Of a stretch of 64,000 nucleotides of DNA, positions 62,701-64,000 are shown one piece after another; the first letter of the stretch is position 1; every line of letters starts with the position of its first letter. The notes beneath the pieces are model-generated. The model searched no databases. It worked only from the letters and a program-made list of their open reading frames with translations, and was not told the DNA's origin. A program made the position numbers and the translations under genes. The stretch spans positions 1,297,403 to 1,361,402 of the forward strand of contig MNCI01002813.1 of NCBI GenBank assembly GCA_015680685.1, written 5' to 3'. Source of the DNA: Gnetum montanum. Its lineage: Eukaryota > Streptophyta > Gnetopsida > Gnetales > Gnetaceae.

Positions 62701-62988
62701 CTTTCAATGGTCTGAATCGTAGCATACTGGAGTAATGAAAATGAACAAGTTGTTCCTTGCAGTTCTGTTGACATATCAATAGCTGTTGCCACTGAAAAGG
62801 TAGAGCTATTATTTTTTATGAATATTTCACATGGTTAATGGATGTCACTTCCATGTCATTTTTTAGTGACTTGAAAAATCATATGAATAATTTCTCTAAT
62901 TACCATCATCATCTCATAATTGCAGGGACTCATGACACCAATTTTGCGGAATGCAGACCAGAAGACACTCTCAGCAATTTCAGCAGAG
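8673..62988 (+). CDS. LTA3: Mitochondrial pyruvate dehydrogenase E2 (dihydrolipoyllysine acetyltransferase), 13 exons, 3' end outside window
   Basis: This is the core subunit of the mitochondrial pyruvate dehydrogenase complex. It receives acetyl groups from E1 on a lipoyl-lysine and transfers them to CoA. The exons join in phase to 396 residues: presequence about 1-65 (Arg/Ser-rich, few acids); lipoyl domain about 70-148 with MPALSPTM (77-84) and ETDKAT, where K113 is the lipoyl lysine; linker; peripheral subunit-binding domain about 198-238 (FGPAVRRLL...STGPRGTLLKADV); acetyltransferase core from about 276 (TQIRKIIAKRL, VSVNDIVIK, SSVDISIAVATEKGLMTPI). The C-terminal core with the catalytic H-x3-D-G motif is beyond 64000. 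Wording of the core is closest, as I recall, to Arabidopsis At3g52200 (637 aa, two lipoyl domains), but only one lipoyl domain is found here. The symbol is assigned by resemblance. No frame damage is seen in any exon. The gene is inferred functional. Confidence 0.93.
9296..9382 (+). CDS. LTA3: E2 exon 2 (presequence)
   Basis: 87 nt, acceptor ATGCTTAG|T and donor GGAAG|GTGACG. It completes a Cys codon from exon 1 and encodes CNGRVFCVDQHENGASMEAS followed by RTLKATAPG. Other nearby AG acceptors give immediate stops, and skipping this exon would create TGA at the exon 1-exon 3 join. Its phase fits both neighbours. Presequences are poorly conserved, so support is phase and splice sites rather than homology. 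Confidence 0.6.
9383..12359. other. Intron 2, left part, no recognisable gene
   Basis: AT-rich intron sequence with scattered stops in all frames. It contains a 17-nt (AC)n microsatellite at 10187-10203. No domain-bearing frame or splice-flanked coding stretch was recognised. Confidence 0.5.
12834..13410 (+). pseudogene. L1-a ORF1 region (RNA-binding domain and zinc knuckle)
   Basis: The open frame at 12834-13124 has L-L-G-G-P-W-F-F-G-V-R-G-L-V-V-T-T-W, the conserved strand of the DUF4283 domain in plant L1 ORF1. It continues as a frame-shifted RTMERMGFARFCV segment (seen also in L1-d). HCGKVGHTTANC near 13310-13345 is a CCHC knuckle whose first Cys codon reads Ser. The protein would coat LINE RNA. 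Confidence 0.7.
13839..14439 (+). pseudogene. L1-a apurinic-type endonuclease domain
   Basis: It starts MKIMIWNCRGQGTP, the exonuclease-endonuclease-phosphatase fold start with the catalytic Asn. Further on come GGLAILSRFGF, VMVGDFNQRL (G-D-F-N box) and YRYTWSNRRKG with S-C-I-D-Q near the end. One frame change near 13960-14010 divides it. In an active element this enzyme nicks target DNA for target-primed reverse transcription. Confidence 0.8.
15037..16051 (+). pseudogene. L1-a reverse transcriptase domain
   Basis: Consecutive pieces show fingers (AALKFGWAPELDGWPIEFF), the R-P-I-G-V-C-N box (15274-15687), palm motif A (FKLDITKAYDTV), and YADDTIIF near 15810-15835 with both catalytic Asp codons present but in a different frame. 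EVNWAKSAVYMMNID follows at 15863-16051. Stops at 15240 and 15688 and a frameshift break it. Confidence 0.8.
16600..18292 (+). pseudogene. L1-a zf-RVT and C-terminal coiled-coil module
   Basis: KIFLWLVYHGALSVRVAL then a C-P-T-C..W-E-H-F-x-F-x-C-P pattern (about 16605-16760, frame-shifted) marks the zf-RVT domain. After an unassigned kilobase, 17740-18060 is Gln/Glu/Lys-rich coiled-coil-like sequence, then K-A-E-A-F-K-N-F-x-E-V-A-A-F-V-S-M-K-E-F-R near 18205-18275. The last motif recurs in four other L1 copies here. Function unknown. Confidence 0.6.
18693..20205. other. Intron 2, no recognisable gene
   Basis: This follows the L1-a poly-A tail. Mixed AT-rich sequence with only short random frames. 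No motif or splice-flanked coding segment was recognised. Confidence 0.45.
20206..20672. repeat. Tandem duplication, 2 x about 234 bp
   Basis: Units 20206-20439 and 20440-20672 both begin TCACTGGTGTATGCTGTCGT. They are highly similar, with a 6-nt insertion (AACTTC) in the second and scattered substitutions. No coding content is recognised. Lies in intron 2. Confidence 0.85.
20673..21499. other. Intron 2, no recognisable gene
   Basis: AT-rich with a short A run near 20750. No coding or repeat structure was recognised. Confidence 0.4.
21500..22260 (-). mobile_element. L1-like LINE fragment (reverse transcriptase end)
   Basis: The minus frame at 21926-22138 reads NDIYLGLSIHHW, then W-S-E-L-I-Q-R-I-Q-N-K, then FTTFVLTAMAKY. 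This matches the K-Y-L-G-L-P-I...W..I..K...W....S-x-x-G-x-x-x-L-I-x-x-V-L-x-A-x-P-x-Y region just after the LINE reverse transcriptase palm. Flanks on the same strand (FNTMSKQVGISFNW upstream) extend it. No ends or tail are visible. Probably family B. Confidence 0.6.
22390..24837. other. Intron 2, right part, no gene; one 69-bp tandem repeat
   Basis: AT-rich, with stops throughout. The tandem repeat at 23842-23979 is listed separately. Just before exon 3 the sequence carries the CTAAC branch-point-like site and pyrimidine tract. Confidence 0.45.
23842..23979. repeat. Perfect tandem duplication, 2 x 69 bp
   Basis: Units 23842-23910 and 23911-23979 begin AAATGAGTCCTTTGTCCC and appear identical through the A-rich end ..AAAAAAATAAAT. 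The lack of divergence suggests a recent event in otherwise old sequence, or an assembly effect. Confidence 0.9.
24838..24863 (+). CDS. LTA3: E2 exon 3 (26-nt microexon)
   Basis: The exon has a branch-point-like CTAAC, a pyrimidine-rich tract and CCAG|A acceptor, and a consensus donor GAAA|GTGAGT. It encodes (R)NFYSLQAE between giant introns of 15.5 and 20.8 kb. The leftover bases fit exactly: AG from exon 2 plus A gives Arg, and its final A plus AG from exon 4 gives Lys. The R-N-F segment resembles the presequence end of the Arabidopsis homologue. It is supported by phase, splice sites and position, not by transcript data. Confidence 0.65.
24864..27112. other. Intron 3, left part, no gene; one perfect hairpin
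   Basis: AT-rich intron with no readable frame. The 19-bp inverted repeat at 25761-25802 is listed separately. A 16-nt T run near 26680 may be a LINE tail relic. Confidence 0.45.
25761..25802. repeat. Perfect 19-bp inverted repeat with 4-nt loop
   Basis: Left arm CTCAAAATGGTAATATAAT (25761-25779), loop CTTT, right arm ATTATATTACCATTTTGAG (25784-25802). The arms are exactly complementary. The symmetry stops sharply at the next base on each side. It could be a foldback/MITE core or a transcript hairpin. Not assigned to a family. Confidence 0.9.
27113..28313 (-). mobile_element. 5'-truncated L1 LINE (C-terminal module) with 17-bp TSDs
   Basis: The element (27130-28296) is bounded by the direct repeat ATGGTCCCTAAAATGTT at 27113-27129 and 28297-28313, a perfect target-site duplication. 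Its 3' end is at the low-coordinate side with a short T-rich tract. It keeps only the last 1.2 kb of an L1 of the same type as L1-a: coiled-coil Gln/Glu-rich sequence (27790-28200) and the motif F-K-N-F-Q-E-A-A-T-F-V-S-T-K-E-F-R (about 27570-27640). The intact TSD suggests relative youth, though stops interrupt the frame. Confidence 0.85.
28314..29079. other. Intron 3, no recognisable gene
   Basis: AT-rich sequence between the L1 fragment and the RTE remnant. Nothing recognised. Confidence 0.4.
29080..30400 (-). mobile_element. RTE-type LINE remnant
   Basis: The minus frame at 29994-30266 has VYMVFINLEKTYD (RT motif A) followed by a Y-D-G-V-T-T-R box, as in the RTE at 7030. Near 29090-29120 the minus strand reads R-T-H-I-A, the RTE 3' end phrase. 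The remainder is rearranged: a 119-bp tandem duplication lies at 29293-29530. Heavily decayed. Confidence 0.65.
29293..29530. repeat. Tandem duplication, 2 x 119 bp, within RTE remnant
   Basis: Units start TATGGATGCTAACCTCAAAC at 29293 and 29412. They differ at several sites (for example CTCTAATAAG versus CTGTAATAAG), so the duplication is old. Confidence 0.85.
30401..32129. other. Intron 3, unassigned; simple repeat and short hairpin repeats
   Basis: (TTC)n lies at 30841-30864. A 47-bp repeated block near 31183-31247 contains CACTTGGCCACCCAAGTG and CACTTGGCCATCCAAGTG, each able to pair its 7-nt arms. The motif GGGACAT recurs at 31740-31910 and again near 55360-55440, hinting at a shared repeat family. 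No protein domain seen. Confidence 0.4.
33111..34020 (+). pseudogene. L1-b ORF1 region
   Basis: Gly-rich N-terminal part (33111-33395), then DUF4283-like segments (33454-33702, 33743-33946) ending VEYENVLQLESLL, then CTKCGKTNH..DC, a CCHC zinc knuckle with all four ligands but an internal TAG. Frame changes separate the parts. The protein would bind LINE RNA. Confidence 0.7.
34574..35150 (+). pseudogene. L1-b endonuclease domain
   Basis: Begins MNVLSWNCRVQGT (the usual W-N-C-R-G with G to V). GGLAILLLHPFQ and WITNFYGP (34666-34893), V-L-I-G-D-F-N near 34920 and K-F-T-W-S-N-R near 35075 follow the order of the L1-a endonuclease. Stops interrupt it. Confidence 0.75.
35728..36720 (+). pseudogene. 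L1-b reverse transcriptase domain
   Basis: Fingers (MDLMKTDSALGLNGWLVEF) and RIVLLPKNSN lie in 35728-36066. Then NQVGFVKGRLIQDQ, and the catalytic box reads H-Y-V-N-D-T in place of Y-A-D-D, losing the first Asp. Several stops. Inactive. Confidence 0.75.
37300..38960 (+). pseudogene. L1-b zf-RVT and C-terminal module
   Basis: KLSEKLKCFIWLL then C-P-V-C-Q-N-N (about 37330-37450) is zf-RVT. At 38500-38700 a Glu/Gln/Lys/Arg-rich coiled-coil tract follows, then an open frame (38697-39020) with W-x-L-N-N-K-C-P-H-I-L-M-G-I-N, R-Y-I-W-x-x-A-A-R-Y-H-L-D and F-x-E-F-K-Q-A-M-N-F-V-A-S-T-Q-L-R. This is the most complete + strand copy of the shared C-terminal motif. Confidence 0.65.
39601..40439. other. 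Intron 3, no recognisable gene
   Basis: AT-rich, no readable frame or motif recognised. Confidence 0.4.
40440..41080 (+). mobile_element. LINE fragment, zf-RVT and 3' end
   Basis: Near 40490-40600 the + strand reads PEKIKFFLWLLTKDRV, a stop, then TKTRPVCGTLHF, matching the K-x-x-F-L-W-L-x-x-x-x-x-x-T...C entry of zf-RVT. It ends near 41080 with a T-rich tract followed by ATAAGCAATAAATTTC, which resembles a LINE 3' end. Weak and broken. Confidence 0.45.
41081..41989. other. Intron 3, no recognisable gene
   Basis: No domain recognised. The frames present are short and uninformative. Confidence 0.4.
42005..42312 (-). pseudogene. Copia reverse transcriptase, N-terminal part
   Basis: K-A-x-L-M-V-K-G-F-V-Q-K, S-S-I-T-V-I-L-S-L-V-A and K-I-S-F-L-H-G-I-L-D-E-N-I-Y-M are the standard plant copia RT entry. 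In the A-F-L-H-G box, motif A reads I-K-I-S-F, so the catalytic Asp of D-V-K-x-A-F-L is lost. The palm Y-V-D-D box is not present. Confidence 0.75.
43290..43768 (-). pseudogene. Copia GAG-pre-integrase and integrase core
   Basis: W-H-R-C-L-G-H and a following C-x2-C-like segment, then D-L-I-Y-S-D-L-V and F-I-D-D-Y-S-x-K-x-W, which carry the first two acidic catalytic positions of the D,D(35)E core. The frame changes once between the two parts, and the third acidic residue is not visible in the open stretch. Confidence 0.75.
44951..45675. other. Intron 3, right end, no gene
   Basis: Possible copia leader or LTR remnant at 44950-45190, then plain intron. T-rich tract at 45648-45657 precedes exon 4. 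Confidence 0.35.
45676..45725 (+). CDS. LTA3: E2 exon 4 (start of lipoyl domain)
   Basis: 50 nt encoding LPTHNVVQMPALSPTM. The MPALSPTM box is the hallmark first strand of E2 lipoyl domains, and P-x-H-x-V-V before it is usual in plant E2. Acceptor ATAG|AG after a T-rich tract, donor ATG|GTACAA. Confidence 0.9.
45837..45881 (+). CDS. LTA3: E2 exon 5 (lipoyl domain)
   Basis: 45 nt encoding EKGNIASWKKKEGDK, the conserved G-N-I-x-x-W-x-K-K-E-G-D-K stretch. Acceptor TTTCCCAG|G and donor AAA|GTAAGT are near consensus. Intron 4 is 111 bp. Confidence 0.95.
45970..46043 (+). CDS. LTA3: E2 exon 6 (lipoyl-lysine)
   Basis: 74 nt encoding IEAGDVMCEIETDKATLDFE then SLEDG. The K in ETDKAT is the lipoylated lysine (residue 113). 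Acceptor GTAG|A, donor GACGG|GTAAGG. Intron 5 is 88 bp; intron 6 after it is 9.9 kb. Confidence 0.95.
46044..46653. other. Intron 6, left end, no gene
   Basis: AT-rich, with a (CA)/(TA) microsatellite near 46590-46626. Nothing else recognised. Confidence 0.4.
47009..47640 (-). pseudogene. L1-c C-terminal coiled-coil and helical module
   Basis: The open frame at 47009-47269 contains W-L-R-E-E-K-C-L-Y-I-I-M-N-I-N, F-I-R-Q-T-S-T-K-L-H and K-A-F-K-N-F-Q-Q-A-T-A-F-V. Upstream (47280-47640) the minus strand is Gln/Glu-rich. It matches the ends of L1-a, L1-b and the fragments at 27130 and 60259. Function unknown. Confidence 0.65.
49276..50242 (-). pseudogene. L1-c reverse transcriptase domain
   Basis: Fingers: ANLKLGKALGPDGRPIKFFK (49832-50242). 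Palm: FKLYITKAYNTVSWDAL, where L-D becomes L-Y, then RGLRQGDPLSPYLFILVMD (49452-49850). The catalytic box is split by a one-base loss near 49500: one frame reads K-H-Y-V-T-T, the next resumes C-D-D-T-I-L-F (49276-49539). Inactive. Confidence 0.8.
51090..51640 (+). mobile_element. LINE-like fragment (linker to reverse transcriptase start)
   Basis: The + frame, open at 51283-51603, has I-K-Q-D-P-Q-N-F-R-K, then EGIEKLASRKVVDVERLYAE followed by LLK and a W-R-E-T-W-K-L segment. The V-x-x-x-I-x-x-L-x-x-x-K-x-x-D-x-x-x-x-E-L-L-K pattern is the start of a LINE RT fingers domain. Upstream frames (51120-51240) are Lys/Arg-rich. It stops abruptly where GC-rich L1-d begins near 51641. Confidence 0.5.
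51641..52399 (-). pseudogene. L1-d post-RT and zf-RVT region
   Basis: 52196-52399 reads NRFLTRKGRLLVATGILMAI; 52063-52317 continues in another frame with RIVRPRKVGRLGITSFEDEI then ILGQQQLLH. 51641-51888 has H-A-I-M-R-R-R, C-P-C-C-G-A-T-P-E-M-I-A-H-F-V-Y-D-C, a zf-RVT zinc site. The two frames overlap around the N at 52253, suggesting a one-base error or indel in the C run there. Confidence 0.75.
52406..52924 (-). pseudogene. L1-d reverse transcriptase, palm and thumb
   Basis: 173 codons open: FSFDVGGQLWGFSS, GRGLRQGDPLSPLLFIIAMD, AKHYADDTMLLSRA (both catalytic Asp present), LGLEINRTKFAAHFINVD and DTYLGIPLFQWGRN. Motif A and the fingers are deleted upstream, so the domain cannot be active. 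Well preserved relative to the other copies. Confidence 0.85.
53032..53385 (-). pseudogene. L1-d ORF1 C-terminal part with CCHC knuckle
   Basis: 118 codons: FGDFIAFDRVTQSMERMGFA then RFYVWRSL, a V-T-F-E-N-L segment, and CGCCGKPKHLEAKC, a perfect C-x2-C-x4-H-x4-C zinc knuckle. The equivalent segments are in L1-a (13130-13345) and L1-b (33743-34008). The N-terminal DUF4283 part is cut off at the element border. Confidence 0.75.
53391..55570. other. Intron 6, unassigned repeat-like tract
   Basis: No domain recognised. A TATA-like GTGTAAATAGGGG near 53715 and following T/C-rich sequence resemble the promoter part of an LTR element, and ATGACC/CATGG words recur at 54550-54850. From ATG 54877 a frame runs to about 55110 (MAQIDFEEIEISATKNSEGP...) with a single internal TAA. 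GGGACATC words at 55360-55440 match 31740-31910. A non-autonomous LTR element is possible but no paired LTRs were found. Confidence 0.35.
55575..55790 (-). mobile_element. Short L1 relic
   Basis: The minus frame at 55561-55752 (IVNCFLMHLSNVWKLQGVHF) matches in kind the part of L1-c near 47910-48010 (A-x-G-x-F-H-F and nearby words). It is about 200 bp, both ends lost. Confidence 0.5.
55975..56044 (+). CDS. LTA3: E2 exon 7 (end of lipoyl domain)
   Basis: 70 nt. With GG from exon 6 it encodes GFLGKILVPAGSNDVAVGQP then LAIL, the C-terminal half of the lipoyl domain. Acceptor TATCAG|C, donor TTG|GTCAGT. Intron 7 is 175 bp. Confidence 0.93.
56220..56636 (+). CDS. LTA3: E2 exon 8 (linker and subunit-binding domain)
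   Basis: 417 nt, 139 codons, the largest exon. It holds the end of the lipoyl domain, a charged linker, the peripheral subunit-binding domain (residues about 198-238, FGPAVRRLLEEF..STGPRGTLLKADV), a Ser/Lys linker, and the start of the catalytic core (VANTQIRK). Acceptor TTTCAG|G, donor AAA|GTATGT. The binding domain docks E1 and/or E3. Confidence 0.95.
57864..58230 (-). mobile_element. RTE LINE 3' end (minus copy of an inverted pair)
   Basis: The minus frame at 57998-58216 reads MLNVIKRDKLHNMDIKGRL, W-F-R-H-V-Q-R-R, then PLNGKPEKI, the plant RTE C-terminus. The element ends with P-I-L-L-type sequence and a CTTCATCATCATCATCG (GATGAT on its own strand) tail at 57864-57880, typical of RTE 3' ends. 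It is 5'-truncated near 58230 and points away from the + copy. Confidence 0.75.
58540..59214 (+). mobile_element. RTE LINE 3' end (plus copy of an inverted pair)
   Basis: Pieces in order: S-S-S-D-E-I-E-V-T-I-Q, CYLGLMLQLDGEIDKDIRNG (58540-58705), LCDKRILIKLKGKFYKTTIK then ILYGGECW (58715-58805), MHRWMLNITRRDKLHI, LRWFGHLQRRS and PLKGRPKKKW (58855-59090), ending in the simple tail TGATGATGATGATGA (59201-59215). This is the RTE C-terminal segment. Three or more frame breaks. Its last 370 bp are an inverted copy of 57864-58230. Confidence 0.8.
59624..59684 (+). CDS. LTA3: E2 exon 9 (catalytic core)
   Basis: 61 nt encoding IIAKRLMESKHGIPHIYLSS, matching the A-x-R-L-x-E-S-K-x-x-I-P-H-x-Y segment that opens the acetyltransferase domain. 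Acceptor CATAG|A, donor TCTA|GTAAGT. It follows the 3.0-kb intron 8. Confidence 0.93.
59799..59843 (+). CDS. LTA3: E2 exon 10 (catalytic core)
   Basis: 45 nt encoding (K)VIIDPLLDLRKDMK, equivalent to the D-V-x-L-D-P-L-L-x-x-R-K segment of plant E2. Acceptor TTCCAG|A, donor AAAG|GTATGT. Confidence 0.92.
59939..60022 (+). CDS. LTA3: E2 exon 11 (catalytic core)
   Basis: 84 nt encoding (E)KHGLKVSVNDIVIKVVALA then LKAVPEAN; VSVNDIVIK is a strongly conserved core helix. Acceptor TTGTAG|A, donor AATG|GTGCAA. Intron 10 is 95 bp and intron 11 is 2.7 kb. Confidence 0.93.
60259..61280 (-). mobile_element. 5'-truncated L1 LINE (C-terminal module)
   Basis: The T run 60259-60272 is the poly-A tail on the minus strand. 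The open frame 60516-60785 reads MLDINCNMAWLALHRHIRCT then A-T-K-L-H-L-D-G-R-G, and SFQEATTFLDTERHREIL, the shared L1 C-terminal motif. 60830-61200 is the Gln/Glu-rich coiled-coil part. No target-site duplication was found. Lies in intron 11. Confidence 0.75.
61281..61613. other. Intron 11, no recognisable gene
   Basis: No motif or repeat recognised. Confidence 0.4.
61614..62095 (-). mobile_element. LINE family-B 3' end, copy 1
   Basis: Starts (3' side) TTTTTTGAATAAGTAA after a T-rich tract and runs to about 62095. It aligns by eye with 63085-63560 over its whole length (shared words include TGTGTTAGCAAAGCACT and GGCATAAT). The start also recurs at 32285. No open frame. Confidence 0.6.
62723..62799 (+). 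CDS. LTA3: E2 exon 12 (catalytic core)
   Basis: 77 nt encoding (A)YWSNENEQVVPCSSVDISI then AVATEK. The join to exon 11 restores A-N-A-Y-W, as in plant E2. Acceptor TCGTAG|C, donor AAG|GTAGAG. Confidence 0.93.
62926..62988 (+). CDS. LTA3: E2 exon 13 (catalytic core, last in window)
   Basis: 63 nt encoding GLMTPILRNADQKTLSAISA then E. Acceptor TTGCAG|G, donor GAG|GTACAT. About 150 further residues, including the catalytic His/Asp, are expected downstream of the window. Confidence 0.93.
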
Positions 62989-63084
62989 GTACATAATATT
63001 TATTTTCTTAAATTAACTGTGTTTTTCGTCTGATATTATGCTTTGATGGTTGGGCTTCCTTATTTTTCTCCTTCGTAATTACTT

Positions 63085-63690
63085 TGTTTTTGAATAAGTA
63101 AAAAAAGTCTATATTAATAAAAAAAAAGACTTGAACTACAATGAGATTATTTTTGGGATCTTAATAATATACTAAGATGAAAGTATCAAATTTCTAAAAA
63201 ATTGTAAAACAATCATATCAAGCTGTCATTCTACTCTAAAGTTCAGAAAATTAAATTATAATCATGTAAGGCTCAAAGACTTCATCAATCAAGTGCCATT
63301 CAATATATCATATTTTCCTTCTAATTTTTTATTGCTAGTGACCATACTCTATCTAAATTGATTGCTATCCCTTTAAAAGTGCTTAGGTTTTCTATTTTTA
63401 TTTTTTAATAAGATGCTAAAGATCACTTGTGTTAGCAAAGCACTTCAAATATTATCAATGCATTGAGTTCCATTGATATAGTTCTAAGTTGCTATACAAG
63501 ATCTTGTAAAGATTTAGGCATAATAGAATGTTGATTTGTAGCTTTCTAAACTTTGTTCTAAATATGGATAGTTGCACAGTAGTGCAAAATGATATGATTA
63601 GCATCTTCACAGGCATTCTTATAGAAGTATCTATTAACTATTATCATTCCTCACTTCAACAACTTATCTATGGTTGGAAGTAAGGTTTGG
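63085..63690 (-). mobile_element. LINE family-B 3' end, copy 2
   Basis: Begins TTTTTGAATAAGTAA near 63088. It extends further than copy 1: near 63550-63640 the minus strand reads C-E-D-A-N-H-I-I-L-H-Y-C, the second half of a zf-RVT zinc site. Lies in intron 13, same orientation as copy 1. Confidence 0.6.
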
Positions 63691-64000
63691 ACATGCACCG
63701 ATAGGAATTTTGGGTTGCAAAGGGAGTGCTATGGGGGAGGGGTAGTGAGGTTTTGGAGTAGTAGGTGAGGCTATATGGGAACCATGAGGGACAACTAGGT
63801 CTGGAGAGTGAACTAGATGTGGAGGGAGAGTTGGACAAGTCCTACAAGAGGCAAGAGGGAAACAAAGGTCCTAGGGTTGAGGCTTAGCAGGAGGTTGAGG
63901 ACACTAAGGTGATCCTCTTAGAGGGAAGTAAGGTAGGTGCATGGGCTTAGGTGGAGCAGGAGGTGGAGCAAGTTGGTAGTGGGGACTTGGCCTTGGAGGT
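63691..64000 (+). mobile_element. L1-type LINE, 5' start, cut by window edge
   Basis: G-rich, purine-heavy sequence (GGAGGTTGAGG, GGTGGAGCAGGAGG) resembles in composition the ORF1 leader of L1-a and L1-b. It begins abruptly after family-B sequence. The remainder lies outside the window. Assignment is by composition and style only. Confidence 0.4.

Noticed and set aside
1-64000. CRISPR arrays, bacterial operons or prophage
   Set aside because: No spaced identical repeats of the right size, no ribosome-binding-site spaced gene runs; introns with GT-AG borders and plant retroelements show a plant nuclear origin.

Overview
The window is plant nuclear DNA dominated by one host gene and decayed retrotransposons. 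The gene is a mitochondrial pyruvate dehydrogenase E2 subunit (dihydrolipoyllysine acetyltransferase) on the + strand. I reconstructed thirteen exons from splice signals, unbroken reading phase and resemblance to the plant E2 family. They run from the start codon at 8673 to 62988, and the gene continues past the right edge. Together the exons give 1188 nt of coding sequence (396 residues): transit peptide, one lipoyl domain, the peripheral subunit-binding domain and the first part of the acetyltransferase core. The C-terminal core with the catalytic His/Asp motif lies outside the window. Very long introns (15.5, 20.8 and 9.9 kb) packed with old, stop-riddled LINEs, plus a single gene in 64 kb, suggest a large, slowly purged seed-plant genome. 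A gymnosperm such as a conifer, cycad or Ginkgo is my inference, not proof.

Layout. 1-4253: the 5' half of a Ty3/gypsy element on the minus strand (gag and protease, tRNA-Asp primer-binding site, complete 930-bp LTR), inserted beside an older LINE. 4254-7920: minus-strand LINE debris of two kinds (an AT-rich L1-like family, called family B here, and an RTE-type reverse transcriptase). 8300-8761: leader and exon 1. Intron 2 (9383-24837) holds a 6.3-kb L1-type LINE (L1-a). Exon 3 is a 26-nt microexon. Intron 3 (24864-45675) holds a truncated L1 with 17-bp target-site duplications, RTE remnants, a 6.2-kb L1 (L1-b) with 18-bp duplications inserted in an RTE relic, and a Ty1/copia remnant. Exons 4-6 cluster at 45.7-46.0 kb. 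Intron 6 holds L1-c, a LINE fragment, a GC-rich internally deleted L1-d, and an unassigned repeat-like tract. Exons 7-13 lie at 56.0-63.0 kb with an inverted RTE pair in intron 8 and L1/LINE-B fragments in introns 11 and 13.

The only working gene I can support is the E2 gene. It would supply the mitochondrial pyruvate dehydrogenase complex core, which takes acetyl groups from E1 on a lipoyl-lysine arm and passes them to CoA. All other coding-like sequence is mobile-element debris, and every protein domain described there is interrupted. I found no CRISPR array, operon, rRNA or tRNA gene. The observations most worth follow-up are the microexon between giant introns, the single-lipoyl architecture, a C-terminal module shared by five L1 copies, the palindromic GATATC cluster upstream of the LTR TATA box, a perfect 19-bp hairpin, and the head-to-head RTE pair.
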